Source: an uncultured Clostridia bacterium (GTDB lineage: Bacteria > Bacillota > Clostridia > Lachnospirales > Lachnospiraceae). From it: a DNA stretch of 36,744 nt. The notes beneath the pieces are model-generated. The model worked only from the letters and a program-made list of their open reading frames with translations, searched no databases and had not been told where the DNA came from. Below, piece after piece: positions 1-8,227 of this stretch (within the stretch, counting starts at the first letter, position 1; every line of letters begins with the position of its first letter). The position numbers were made by a program, and so were the translations under genes. Location of the stretch: positions 1 through 36,744 of the forward strand of contig CANDNA010000028.1 of NCBI GenBank assembly GCA_947385955.1, written 5' to 3'.

Positions 1-1121
1 TGGACATTGAAGTGACACAGAATCTGGAAAATTATTCACTGGCATTGCAGCAGATGATTGCAATTGCCCGTGCTGTCGATATGAAGAGCAAGGTTCTGAT
101 TCTGGATGAACCGACATCCTCTCTGGATGATAAAGAAGTGGAAATGCTGTTTAAAATGATGCGTTCACTTCGGGAGCAGGGAGTGGGGATCATATTTGTA
201 ACACATTTCCTGGAGCAGGTATATGAGGTGTGCGACGGTATTACCGTGCTCCGGAACGGAACACTGGTAGGCGAATATACAGTGGAAGAGCTGCCCAGAG
301 TGAAACTGGTGGCGGCTATGATGGGTAAGGATTTTGATGATCTGGCTTCTATCAAGCCGGAAGGCAGCGGCGATCTGTCACATGCACCTCTGGAAATCGA
401 GGCAAAAGGACTCAGCCATGCAGGTAAGATCAAACCCTTTGACCTGGATATCCACAAAGGCGAGGTTGTGGGTCTGACCGGACTTCTGGGAAGCGGCAGA
501 AGCGAACTGGCAAGGACCATTTACGGCGCTGACCGTGCACAGAGTGGTACATTAAAGGTAGATGGCAAAGAAGCAAAAATTAAAAATCCCATTGATGCCA
601 TGAATCTGGGCATGGGACTTTTGCCGGATGACAGAAAAGCAGAAGGCATCATCGGGGATTTGTCTGTAAGGGAAAATATTATTCTTGCCATGCAGGCAAA
701 AGCCGGAATTTTTAAACGGATTCCGATGGCAAAACAGATTGAAATTGCGGACCAGTACATAGAGATGCTCAGCATCAAAACAGCAACCCGTGAAACACTG
801 ATCAAACAGCTTTCCGGAGGCAATCAGCAGAAAGCGATTCTGGCCAGATGGCTGGCCACAAATCCGGACTTCCTGATTTTGGATGAACCTACAAGAGGGA
901 TTGATATCGGTACCAAAACGGAAATTCAGAAGCTGGTAATCAAGCTGGCGCAGGAAGGCAAGAGCCTGATCTTTATTTCTTCTGAGATTGAAGAAATGTT
1001 ACGTACCTGTAATCGGATGGCAGTTCTGCGCGACGGCTCCAAAGTGGGCGAGATATCGGCGGATGAGATGAGCCAGGAAGGCGTAATGCAGGCTATCGCA
1101 GGAGGTGGAAAGAGTGAGTAA
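1..1121 (+). CDS. CUT2 sugar ABC transporter ATP-binding protein, YtfR-like (5' truncated)
   Basis: This is the C-terminal part of a tandem-NBD sugar ATPase (RbsA/MglA/YtfR family) that powers uptake through the two permeases downstream. The reading frame is open from base 3 (GAC), so the true start lies left of the window. The fragment begins near the signature region of the first NBD (SLALQQMIAIARA), followed by its Walker B (LILDEPTSSLD). The second NBD shows the degenerate P-loop typical of this class (GLTGLLGSGRSE), then LSGGNQQK and [13 protein letters not shown]. The permease start overlaps its 3' end by 8 bp. YtfR assignment rests mainly on the two permeases, which resemble E. coli YtfT and YjfF; substrate cannot be read from the ATPase. 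Confidence 0.93.
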   Translation, partial: DIEVTQNLENYSLALQQMIAIARAVDMKSKVLILDEPTSSLDDKEVEMLFKMMRSLREQGVGIIFVTHFLEQVYEVCDGITVLRNGTLVGEYTVEELPRVKLVAAMMGKDFDDLASIKPEGSGDLSHAPLEIEAKGLSHAGKIKPFDLDIHKGEVVGLTGLLGSGRSELARTIYGADRAQSGTLKVDGKEAKIKNPIDAMNLGMGLLPDDRKAEGIIGDLSVRENIILAMQAKAGIFKRIPMAKQIEIADQYIEMLSIKTATRETLIKQLSGGNQQKAILARWLATNPDFLILDEPTRGIDIGTKTEIQKLVIKLAQEGKSLIFISSEIEEMLRTCNRMAVLRDGSKVGEISADEMSQEGVMQAIAGGGKSE

Positions 1122-2178
1122 ATTAAAGAGTTTAACCAAGAAACAATTATTCCTGCCGATTTTCAGTATGATTCTTGTTATGCTGATCAATGTGATCTAT
1201 GATATTGCATGCGGCAATGCCCCGCTTTCGTTTTTTCAGATTTTGATTAAAAACGGTGTTTTATATGGCCGTCTGATTGACGTGCTGAACCGCGGCAGTG
1301 AGATCGCCATACTGGCAATCGGCATGACGCTGGTAGTATCTTCTTCAGCAGGTACCGATATTTCTGTAGGTTCTGTTATGAGCTTGTCCGGCGGTTTCTG
1401 CTGTATGCTCCTTGCAGGATATGGAGTGGCAAGAGCCAACTCTTATGCACTGCCTCTCTGGGTAGGGCTTTTGGGCGGCGTTCTGATTGCGTGTGTCTGC
1501 GGTCTTTTTAACGGATTCCTGGTGGCATATCTGAATATCCAGCCTATGGTAGCCACTCTGATTCTGTGGTCGGCCGGGCGTGCCATCGGCCTGCTGCTCT
1601 GCAACAGTCAGATTGTATATGTCCGTGTACCTTCTTTCCAGGTATTCGGCTCTTATGTGGGTATTCTTCCCACTCCGATATTGATTGCAGCCATCTGTAT
1701 TGTTATCGCTGCGCTGGTTTTGCGTTTTACAGCGCTGGGCACTTTTATCCAAAGTGTTGGTATCAACAAAAAGGCCGCCAGAATATCCGGGTTTAATTCT
1801 GCCAAGATTATTCTGATTACCTATGTGATCTGCGGGTTCTGCGCAGGCATTGCCGGACTGACGGCAACTTCCCGTATCTACTCTGCGGATACCAATAACA
1901 TCGGATTGAATATGGAGCTGGATGCCATTTTGTCGGTGGCGCTGGGCGGCAACAGCCTGGGCGGCGGAAAATTCAACCTGGCCGGTTCTCTGATCGGCGC
2001 TTATACGATTCAGGCAATTACCACCACCATGTATGCGTTGGGGATTTCTTCTGCACAGGCTCCGGTGTTTAAGGCGATTGTGGTCATTCTGATCGTTGTG
2101 TTGCAGGCTGATCCTGTCAAGGATTACTTCAAGAAGTTGTCTGCTAAAAAAGCGGCAAAGGAGGCGAAGGCAGCATGA
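1114..2178 (+). CDS. CUT2 sugar ABC transporter permease, YtfT-like
   Basis: This is a RbsC/YtfT-type inner-membrane permease of 354 aa with about eight to ten hydrophobic segments. I chose the GTG at 1114 because AGGAGG (1100-1105) sits 8 nt before it; an in-frame GTG at 1105 lies inside that ribosome site. Family signatures visible are AIGMTLVVSSSAGTDISVGSVMSLSGG near the N-terminus (the usual GGID is AGTD here), NIQPMVATLIL, and the ATPase-contact loop AVGINKKAARISGFN. From memory it follows E. coli YtfT closely. Its 3' end overlaps the next permease by 4 bp (ATGA), which implies translational coupling. Two different permeases, rather than one homodimer, fit the YtfT/YjfF pattern. Confidence 0.92.
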   Translation: MSKLKSLTKKQLFLPIFSMILVMLINVIYDIACGNAPLSFFQILIKNGVLYGRLIDVLNRGSEIAILAIGMTLVVSSSAGTDISVGSVMSLSGGFCCMLLAGYGVARANSYALPLWVGLLGGVLIACVCGLFNGFLVAYLNIQPMVATLILWSAGRAIGLLLCNSQIVYVRVPSFQVFGSYVGILPTPILIAAICIVIAALVLRFTALGTFIQSVGINKKAARISGFNSAKIILITYVICGFCAGIAGLTATSRIYSADTNNIGLNMELDAILSVALGGNSLGGGKFNLAGSLIGAYTIQAITTTMYALGISSAQAPVFKAIVVILIVVLQADPVKDYFKKLSAKKAAKEAKAA

Positions 2179-3194
2179 AAAAAACAAAACTGAACGGCAA
2201 CAGCTTATTGCTTTTGATTACCATTGTATTATTTTTTGTTATGTATCTGGGTGGATGTCTGGTTTACTCCGGGAAAGGATTTGCACATTTACAGACATTC
2301 CTGAATATCCTGATCAACAATGCGGGGTTGATCTGTGTGGCCAGCGGTATGACATGTGTTATGCTGACCGGCGGAATTGACATTTCCGTAGGCTCGCTTG
2401 TGGCAGTGGACTGTATGTTTCTTGCAGTAGGCATTGAGCAGTGGGGCATGAGCAGCCCGATTCTGATGGTTCTGGTGCTGATTATGGGCCTGGTGTTCGG
2501 GCTGGCACAGGGTTTCTGTGTGGCATATTTGAAAATACAGCCGTTTATCGTAACGATGGCAGGCATGTTCTTTGCCAGAGGCATGACAGCGGTACTGTGT
2601 ACAGATCAGGTGAGTATTGTCAGCGATCCGCTGTTTACCAAGCTGTCCTCCACAAAGATCAATATACCGTTCGGCGGCTATGTAAATAAAAAGGGCATTT
2701 ATCAGGTACCCTATATCCGGGCTTCCGTACTGGTGGCTCTGCTGATTGTAGTCCTGATCTTCCTGATGCTCAGATATACCCGTTTCGGACGTAGTCTCTA
2801 TGCGGTAGGCGGAAATCAGCAGTCTGCCACACTGATGGGACTGAATGTAAAATCTGTCACCATGCGTGCCTATGTATTGAACAGCTTTCTGACTTCCATC
2901 GGAGGTATCTGCTACTGCCTGAATACCATGTGCGGTACGACTCAGCAGGCGACCGGTATGGAAATGGATGCGATTTCCTCATCGGTTATCGGCGGCACAT
3001 TGCTGACCGGCGGTGTGGGAAATGTAATCGGCTCTTTGTTTGGTGTGCTGATCAACGGAACGATTTCCAGCCTGGTAAAGACCAATGGGAAACTGATCAG
3101 TTCCTGGGCCAATATTATCACAGCGATCCTGCTCTGCTTCTTCATTGTGCTGCAGGCAATTTTTGCAAAGGTAAAAGAGGCCAAGAAAGCATAA
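2175..3194 (+). CDS. yjfF: CUT2 sugar ABC transporter permease, YjfF-like
   Basis: This is the second, distinct permease of the importer (339 aa). It matches E. coli YjfF in several conserved blocks I recall: SGMTCVMLTGGIDISVGSLV, KIQPFIVTMAGMFFARGMT, AVGGNQQSATLMGLN and MDAISSSVIGGTLLTGGVG. It begins with ATG in the ATGA overlap with the YtfT-like gene and is followed by a terminator at 3224-3259, so it is the last gene of this transporter operon. In E. coli the system imports galactofuranose. Here the neighbouring arabinose genes make a furanose pentose or an arabinose-containing sugar a reasonable guess, but that is inference from context only. Confidence 0.9.
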   Translation: MKKTKLNGNSLLLLITIVLFFVMYLGGCLVYSGKGFAHLQTFLNILINNAGLICVASGMTCVMLTGGIDISVGSLVAVDCMFLAVGIEQWGMSSPILMVLVLIMGLVFGLAQGFCVAYLKIQPFIVTMAGMFFARGMTAVLCTDQVSIVSDPLFTKLSSTKINIPFGGYVNKKGIYQVPYIRASVLVALLIVVLIFLMLRYTRFGRSLYAVGGNQQSATLMGLNVKSVTMRAYVLNSFLTSIGGICYCLNTMCGTTQQATGMEMDAISSSVIGGTLLTGGVGNVIGSLFGVLINGTISSLVKTNGKLISSWANIITAILLCFFIVLQAIFAKVKEAKKA

Positions 3195-3223
3195 ACGTAT
3201 TTGCCAGACTTTTGTGATCAAAT

Positions 3224-3259
3224 AGCAGCAGTCACTTTATCCGGGTGGCTGCTGCTTTT
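3224..3259 (+). terminator. Intrinsic terminator after the YjfF-like gene
   Basis: A 12-bp stem (AGCAGCAGTCAC at 3224-3235 with GTGGCTGCTGCT at 3245-3256, one G-T pair) is followed by a short T run. It closes the YtfR/YtfT/YjfF-type operon. Confidence 0.8.
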
Positions 3260-3397
3260 GCCGTACGGGAAATCCGGCAGGCGCGTTTTTGAAAGCGTGG
3301 CAGTTCATGTGTTTCCCCATTCTCCTGAAGTCACAGCGTTGTAGAATGGGCGGGGTTTTGGTATACTGATATCAGAAAAAGAAAACGGAGGTATCAT

Positions 3398-3781
3398 ATG
3401 TCACGAAAAAAAGCAAATGCGGACGGAAAGTTTCCCACTCAATATCTGTTGCCCAAATTTTCTCTGACCATTAAAGTGGTGGTGGGCTTTTATCTGCTTT
3501 ATACATCTTATGAATTGATGGACGGTGTTGTGAGCGGAGAAGGCAGAGATAAATATCTGCTGGGTGCATTTATGGTGGGATTTGCGATTGCCGGGATTCT
3601 GCTCATTTTTTTCTGCGGCCGGTCATTGCTGCAGGGAAAATATGTGGGCGGTGCGCTGGATGCCGGAGAGGGGGAAGAGGACAGTGAGGAAGCGCACGAG
3701 GCAGAAGAAGACGAAAGAACGGGCGCTGTTTTGACCGGCCCGGAAGCGGATGGGAAGCAGGACTCCGGAGAGGGTGAGTAA
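3398..3781 (+). CDS. Small two-helix membrane protein, unknown function
   Basis: A 127-aa protein I do not recognise. It has a basic N-terminus (MSRKKANADGK), two hydrophobic segments at about residues 22-42 and 54-76, and a very acidic, low-complexity tail (about residues 88-127, rich in Glu, Asp and Gly). The ATG at 3398 has a good ribosome site (GGAGG, about 8 nt upstream). A TATACT box at 3362-3367 with a weak TTGTAG 17 bp upstream may be its own promoter. It lies alone between two sugar-transport operons and both of its flanks have their own signals, so no role in transport should be assumed. Confidence 0.75.
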   Translation: MSRKKANADGKFPTQYLLPKFSLTIKVVVGFYLLYTSYELMDGVVSGEGRDKYLLGAFMVGFAIAGILLIFFCGRSLLQGKYVGGALDAGEGEEDSEEAHEAEEDERTGAVLTGPEADGKQDSGEGE

Positions 3782-3822
3782 GCGGTTTTTTGAATTTTAT
3801 GAGAAAGGTCAGATGATTAAAA

Positions 3823-3842
3823 AAGTTGTACGTGTACAACTT
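3823..3842. promoter_or_regulatory. Candidate AraR operator (perfect inverted repeat)
   Basis: Nine-base arms AAGTTGTAC and GTACAACTT are separated by GT, giving a perfect palindrome about 34 bp upstream of the -35 box of the binding-protein promoter. The half site TTGTAC/GTACAA matches the B. subtilis AraR box as I remember it, but there the halves abut whereas here 2 bp separate them. An AraR-type repressor is encoded at 8228, and I saw no second copy of this palindrome in the window. Assignment is inference. Confidence 0.65.
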
Positions 3843-3875
3843 GGAGAAAATGTACGCTTTTTTTCAGAAAAAGTG

Positions 3876-3904
3876 TTGACAAATCCACAATAGTACTATA
3901 TGAT
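3876..3904 (+). promoter_or_regulatory. Sigma-A promoter of the sugar-binding protein / arabinose operon
   Basis: TTGACA (3876-3881), a 17-bp spacer and TATGAT (3899-3904). The expected start near 3911 gives a leader of about 210 nt before the ATG at 4121. The 3782-4120 gap holds the palindrome at 3823, this promoter, and the leader with the palindrome at 4055. A weaker TTGCTC/TATACA pair (3961-3988, 16-bp spacer) could be a second promoter. Confidence 0.8.
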
Positions 3905-4054
3905 ATTGATACACGCATGGGACAGAATTTCAGAATATCACGGAAAACATGCTGAGGGAGTTGCTCTGATTGGTATAAAAACTATACAAAGCGCACAAAG
4001 AAGAGAAAGGTTCCCTTATAAAAAGTTCCCGAAGAGCGGAGGAAGTGTACAAAA

Positions 4055-4071
4055 CCATACAACTTGTATGG
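4055..4071. repeat. Perfect 17-bp palindrome in the operon leader
   Basis: CCATACAA and TTGTATGG flank a single C. It lies about 145 nt into the predicted leader and 50 nt before the ATG. It could be a second operator or an RNA hairpin with minimal loop. The half-site orientation is opposite to that of the 3823 palindrome, so it is probably bound by something else, if bound at all. Confidence 0.6.
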
Positions 4072-4120
4072 ATTGTAAATACAACTTTTTCAAAATTTTA
4101 TCATTCAGGGAGGAAAAGAC

Positions 4121-5290
4121 ATGAAAAAGAAACTTTTAGGCGCATTGCTCAGCGTAGCGATGGTTGCGGCTCTGTTAACAGGTTGTGGCAACAGCGGCAG
4201 CGCAGATGCACCGGCAAGTGCTCCTGCAGCAGAAGGCGGCGCAGAGGCAGAAGCACCGGCAGCAGAAGGCGATGCAGCAGCAGAGGCACCGGCAGCAGAA
4301 GCAAACGGCAAGAAGGTTGGCGTGGCAATGCCTACCCAGTCATCCGAAAGATGGATTAACGACGGCGCTAACATGAAAGCACAGCTTGAGAGCCTTGGTT
4401 ATGAAGTAGACCTTCAGTATGCAGAGGATGATGTACAGGCACAGGTTTCTCAGATTGAGAACATGATCGCAAGCGGCGCTAACTGTCTGGTTATCGCTTC
4501 CATCGACTCTTCCGCATTGGTAAATGTAGAAGCACAGGCGAAAGAAGCAGGTATCCCGATTATCGCATATGACCGTCTTTTGATGGATACAGATGCAGTT
4601 TCCTACTATGCAACATTCGATAACAAGGGTGTTGGTACAGCAATCGGCAAATACATCGAAGAGAAGAAAGATCTGGCAAACGCTACAGAGTCTTACACAA
4701 TTGAGTTCTTCATGGGATCTCCTGATGACAACAACGCTCATATGTTATATGACGGTCTGATGGAAGTTCTTCAGCCGTATCTTGACAATGGTACACTGGT
4801 ATGCAAGTCCGGCAGAACTTCTTTTGATGACACCTGTATTTTAAGATGGTCTCAGGAAACAGCACAGCAGAACTGTGAGAACTATCTGACAGGTTTCTAT
4901 GCTGACGAAGATCTTGACATCTGTGCAACCGCATTTGACGGTTTCGCATATGGCTGCAAGGCTGCTCTGGAAGGTGCAGGCTATACATCTGAAAACTGGC
5001 CTCTGGTAACAGGACAGGATGCAGAGCTGATGGCTACCAAGAACATCATTTCCGGTTCTCAGACAATGTCTATTTACAAAGACACACGTCTTCTGGCTGA
5101 GAAGTGTGTAAGCATGGTACAGGCAGTTCTGGAAGGAAAAGAGCCTGAAATCAACGATACAGATCAGTACAACAACGGCGTCATCACAGTTCCTTCTTAT
5201 CTGTGCACACCGGTAGCAGTTGACGTAGACAACTACAAAGAAATCATCGTAGACGGTGGATATTACACAGAAGAGCAGTTGGCTGAGTAA
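4121..5290 (+). CDS. chvE: Sugar-binding lipoprotein of ABC importer, ChvE-like
   Basis: This 389-aa periplasmic-binding-protein-fold lipoprotein captures a monosaccharide outside the membrane and delivers it to the MmsA/MmsB transporter downstream. Residues 1-22 are a lipoprotein signal peptide with lipobox LLTGC (Cys22). Residues 23-62 are an Ala/Glu-rich flexible linker with an 11-aa near-repeat. The mature domain starts at KKVGVAMPT and has the ChvE/xylose-binding pattern (QIENMIASGANCLVIA, PIIAYDRLLMDTDAVSYYATFDNKG). The ATG follows GGGAGGAAAAGAC. It is the first gene after the promoter and candidate operator, and is separated from its ATPase by an internal terminator, usual where binding protein is needed in excess. 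ChvE-type proteins bind arabinose, xylose, glucose and related sugars; arabinose is favoured here by context. Confidence 0.92.
   Translation: MKKKLLGALLSVAMVAALLTGCGNSGSADAPASAPAAEGGAEAEAPAAEGDAAAEAPAAEANGKKVGVAMPTQSSERWINDGANMKAQLESLGYEVDLQYAEDDVQAQVSQIENMIASGANCLVIASIDSSALVNVEAQAKEAGIPIIAYDRLLMDTDAVSYYATFDNKGVGTAIGKYIEEKKDLANATESYTIEFFMGSPDDNNAHMLYDGLMEVLQPYLDNGTLVCKSGRTSFDDTCILRWSQETAQQNCENYLTGFYADEDLDICATAFDGFAYGCKAALEGAGYTSENWPLVTGQDAELMATKNIISGSQTMSIYKDTRLLAEKCVSMVQAVLEGKEPEINDTDQYNNGVITVPSYLCTPVAVDVDNYKEIIVDGGYYTEEQLAE
4205..4311 (+). repeat. Imperfect tandem repeat encoding Ala/Glu linker
   Basis: Coding repeats within the ChvE-like gene; the 16-mer GCACCGGCAGCAGAAG recurs at 4253 and 4286 (33-bp, 11-codon period), with a looser copy upstream. 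It encodes a disordered tether between the lipidated cysteine and the folded domain. Confidence 0.75.
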
Positions 5291-5323
5291 TACAGTGATT
5301 CCGTAATTGAAAAAGTTATGATA

Positions 5324-5355
5324 GGGTGGCGGCAGGAAAAGCTGCCGCCCTTTTT
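5324..5355 (+). terminator. Intra-operon terminator/attenuator
   Basis: GGCGGCAG (5328-5335) pairs with CTGCCGCC (5342-5349) around a GAAAAG loop, then CTTTTT. It lies between the binding-protein gene and its ATPase gene. I see no good promoter in the 60 bp that follow, so read-through probably supplies the downstream genes. Confidence 0.85.
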
Positions 5356-5415
5356 GAATCTGTGGAGGATTCATAGAATCATAAGATAAGAAATCAAAGA
5401 AAAGGAGCTGAGAAA

Positions 5416-6975
5416 ATGTCGGATTACATCTTGGAGATGAATCATATTACGAAAGAATTTTCGGGCGTTAAGGCTTTGAATGATGTTAATCTGAAAGTAA
5501 AACGCGGCGAGATTCATGCGTTGTGCGGGGAAAACGGCGCCGGTAAATCAACGCTGATGAATGTTCTGTCAGGCGTTTATCCCCACGGTACATATTCAGG
5601 TGACATTGTGTACAAAGGCGAAACCTGTAATTTCCACAACCTGCGCGACAGTGAAGCAAAAGGTATCGTAATTATTCATCAGGAGTTGGCGCTGAGTCCC
5701 AATCTCTCTGTAGCTGAAAATGTATTCCTCGGAAATGAGCAGACTTCTGCCAAAGGGATCATCGACTGGACCAAGACGAGAAAAAAAGCCCAGGAGATGC
5801 TTGAAAAGGTCGGCCTGGAACATGAGGACGTGAACGTTCAGGTAAGTACGCTTGGCGTTGGCAAACAGCAGTTGATTGAAATTGCGAAAGCAATGGCGAA
5901 AAAGGTAGAGCTTCTGATTCTGGATGAACCTACCGCAGCCCTGAATGATGAAGAAAGCCGGAAACTGCTGGATATTATGCTGGAACTGAAGAAACAGGGT
6001 GTTACCTGCATTATCATTTCCCATAAGCTGAACGAGATTGAATATGTCTGCGATGCCGTTACCGTGATCCGTGACGGACAGTCCATTGAAACGATTATCA
6101 AAGGCGTGGATGAATTTACAGAGGATCGTATCATCAAAGGTATGGTAGGACGTGAACTTACGAACCGGTATCCGGCGCGTGAAGGAGTTACTCTGGGAGA
6201 TACGATTTTTGAAGTAAGCAACTGGAATGTATTCCATCCCGATGACGGTAACCGTCAGATGCTGAAAAATATCAACATCAGTGTGAAGGCAGGAGAAGTA
6301 GTGGGCCTGGCAGGACTGATGGGCGCCGGCAGAACCGAATTTGCCATGAGCCTTTTCGGACACAGTTATGGGCAGAAGATCAGCGGTACCGTAAAAATCA
6401 ATGGTAAAGAGGTCCAGTTAAAGACAGTTAAGGATGCCATTGACAATAAGCTGGCATACGTGTCTGAGGACCGTAAAACATACGGGCTGGTGCTGATCAA
6501 TGATATCAAAGAAAATATGGCAATGGCAGCACGTCCCAAATTCTTTTCCAGTCACGGCGTGATCAACGGTAATGACGAAATTGTAGCCGCTGAAGAATAC
6601 AAAAAACGAATCAACATCAAAGCAAATTCCATTGAGCAGGTGGTCGGCTCTCTGTCAGGTGGTAACCAGCAGAAGGTTGTCCTCGCAAAGTGGATGCTGA
6701 CACAGCCGGATGTACTGATATTGGATGAACCTACCCGTGGTATTGACGTAGGTGCGAAATACGAGATCTATTGTGTCATCAATGACCTTGCAAAAGCCGG
6801 TAAGGCAGTCATTGTTATTTCTTCCGAAATGCCGGAAATCATCGGTACCTGTGACAGGGTTTATGTAATCAATGAGGGTGAGATTGCAGGCGAACTGACA
6901 AAAGAAGAGGTAACACAGGAAAAGATTATGCAATGTATTATGGCTCATAATAGAAAGGAAGATGGAAATGAATAA
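5416..6975 (+). CDS. mmsA: Multiple-monosaccharide ABC transporter ATP-binding protein MmsA/GguA
   Basis: This is the cytoplasmic tandem-NBD ATPase (519 aa, full family length) that energises the MmsB permease. NBD1 has a complete Walker A (GENGAGKS, residues 38-45), Q-loop region [21 protein letters not shown], signature [17 protein letters not shown] and Walker [17 protein letters not shown]2 has the degenerate P-loop [12 protein letters not shown], then [16 protein letters not shown] and [15 protein letters not shown]. The ATG at 5416 follows AAAGGAGCTGAGAAA. Its last codons overlap the permease gene by 8 bp. The GYP-rich insertion after the first Walker A ([18 protein letters not shown]) is the feature that makes me favour the MmsA/GguA branch over RbsA or AraG. 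Confidence 0.93.
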   Translation: MSDYILEMNHITKEFSGVKALNDVNLKVKRGEIHALCGENGAGKSTLMNVLSGVYPHGTYSGDIVYKGETCNFHNLRDSEAKGIVIIHQELALSPNLSVAENVFLGNEQTSAKGIIDWTKTRKKAQEMLEKVGLEHEDVNVQVSTLGVGKQQLIEIAKAMAKKVELLILDEPTAALNDEESRKLLDIMLELKKQGVTCIIISHKLNEIEYVCDAVTVIRDGQSIETIIKGVDEFTEDRIIKGMVGRELTNRYPAREGVTLGDTIFEVSNWNVFHPDDGNRQMLKNINISVKAGEVVGLAGLMGAGRTEFAMSLFGHSYGQKISGTVKINGKEVQLKTVKDAIDNKLAYVSEDRKTYGLVLINDIKENMAMAARPKFFSSHGVINGNDEIVAAEEYKKRINIKANSIEQVVGSLSGGNQQKVVLAKWMLTQPDVLILDEPTRGIDVGAKYEIYCVINDLAKAGKAVIVISSEMPEIIGTCDRVYVINEGEIAGELTKEEVTQEKIMQCIMAHNRKEDGNE

Positions 6976-8137
6976 CAAAAAAGAAGTTAATCTGGATATG
7001 AAGCAATATGGTATGTTCCTTGCCCTTATTGCAATTTATTTGATTTTTGCTGTTATGACAGGCGGAAAAAACCTTTCTCCCGCCAACATCAACAACCTGA
7101 TTATGCAGAACGGATACGTTGTAATACTGGCAGTCGGTATGCTTCTTTGTGTACTGACCGGTAACGTGGATCTGGGCGTTGGTTCTGTTGTTGCTGTAAC
7201 AGGCGCTGCTGCCGGTATTGTTATGGTTGACTACAAGATGAATATGTGGGTTGCTATTTTGGCAGCACTGGTGATCGGCCTGATCATCGGTATGTTTGCA
7301 GGCTTCTTTATCGCATACCTGGGTATCCCGCCTTTCGTAGTAACGCTGGCTACCATGTTGATGGGCCGTGGCCTTACCTATACTGTGCTGCAGGCACAGA
7401 CAAAGGGACCTTTGCCGGATAGCTTTGTATTTATCGGTGCAGGTTTCCTCCCCACCATTAAAGTTCCGTTTGGGGACGGTACAATGGATCTGGTTAGTAT
7501 TATCGTAGCAGCAGTCGTATCCGTTGTACTCGTTTTAAGCGAACTGAAAAATATCGCAACAAAGAAAAAATATAATTTTGCTACCAACCCTATGTGGCAG
7601 ATCGCTGTCAAAGAAGCAGTTATGCTTGTGATTGTATGGTTCTTCTTCTACAAACTGTCACGTTACAACGGACTTCCTTTTGTCCTGCTGATTATGGCAC
7701 TTCTGGTAGGCGCATATGCGTTCATTACCAGCAAGACTGTTGCAGGCCGTCAGATTTACGCATTGGGCGGCAACCGGAAGGCTGCAAACCTTTCCGGTAT
7801 TGATACAAAGAAAGTGTTCTTCTGGGTATACACCAATATGGGTATTCTGAGTGCCCTGGCTGGTATCGTACTTTCCGCACGTAATGCATCTTCCACACCG
7901 AAGGCCGGTGACGGATTTGAAATGGACGCAATCGCATCCTGCTACATCGGTGGTGCGGCTGTAGCCGGTGGCGCCGGTACGATTACAGGTGCTGTTGTAG
8001 GTGCGTTTATCATGGGTATTCTGAACAATGGTATGTCCCTGTATGGATGGTCTACAGATATTCAGAAGATTGTAAAAGGCGCCGTGCTTCTGGGCGCTGT
8101 TACGGTTGACGTAATTTCCAAGAATAAGAAGAGCTGA
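6968..8137 (+). CDS. mmsB: Multiple-monosaccharide ABC transporter permease MmsB/GguB
   Basis: Integral membrane permease of 389 aa, partner of the ATPase just upstream. I chose the ATG at 6968 because AAAGGA (6954-6959) is 8 nt from it; the ATG at 6962 abuts that site. It has about ten hydrophobic segments, the family block [41 protein letters not shown], the ATPase-contact loop [15 protein letters not shown], and [21 protein letters not shown] longer central part (about residues 165-245, with [14 protein letters not shown]) distinguishes GguB-type permeases from the 320-340 aa RbsC type. It is followed by a hairpin and then araR. Confidence 0.92.
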   Translation: MNNKKEVNLDMKQYGMFLALIAIYLIFAVMTGGKNLSPANINNLIMQNGYVVILAVGMLLCVLTGNVDLGVGSVVAVTGAAAGIVMVDYKMNMWVAILAALVIGLIIGMFAGFFIAYLGIPPFVVTLATMLMGRGLTYTVLQAQTKGPLPDSFVFIGAGFLPTIKVPFGDGTMDLVSIIVAAVVSVVLVLSELKNIATKKKYNFATNPMWQIAVKEAVMLVIVWFFFYKLSRYNGLPFVLLIMALLVGAYAFITSKTVAGRQIYALGGNRKAANLSGIDTKKVFFWVYTNMGILSALAGIVLSARNASSTPKAGDGFEMDAIASCYIGGAAVAGGAGTITGAVVGAFIMGILNNGMSLYGWSTDIQKIVKGAVLLGAVTVDVISKNKKS

Positions 8138-8173
8138 TTGGCTGGAAAAGCCTGAACATTGAGTAAGGGGATG

Positions 8174-8213
8174 AAGGCTGCTGATGTGACGACTGTCCCA
8201 TAAGCAGCCTTTT
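8174..8213 (+). terminator. Possible attenuator between mmsB and araR
   Basis: AAGGCTGCT (8174-8182) and AGCAGCCTT (8203-8211) form a 9-bp stem with a 20-nt loop, followed by only a short T run (TTTT then GGG). Likely a leaky terminator or mRNA-stability hairpin, since no promoter is evident before araR. Confidence 0.5.
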
Positions 8214-8227
8214 GGGTATTTGAGGAA

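Noticed and set aside
1345-2187. 280-codon minus-strand open frame opposite the YtfT-like gene, and similar long antisense frames elsewhere
   Set aside because: Composition is rich in Cys, His, Arg and Gln, which is typical of antisense shadows, there are no ribosome sites, and the + strand genes are clear.
3289-3303. TGAAAGCGTGGCAG as a CcpA cre site
   Set aside because: The left half fits the cre consensus but the right half lacks the required CA and A/T positions, and it lies upstream of a gene with no sugar role.
3900-4124. 74-codon open frame in the leader before the ChvE-like gene
   Set aside because: Its ATG lies inside the -10 box, before the expected transcript start, it has no ribosome site, and its product overlaps the real gene's signal peptide start out of frame.
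4205-4311. Repeat in the ChvE-like gene as a recombination or phase-variation site
   Set aside because: The units are imperfect and in multiples of three codons; an Ala/Glu linker in a lipoprotein explains it.
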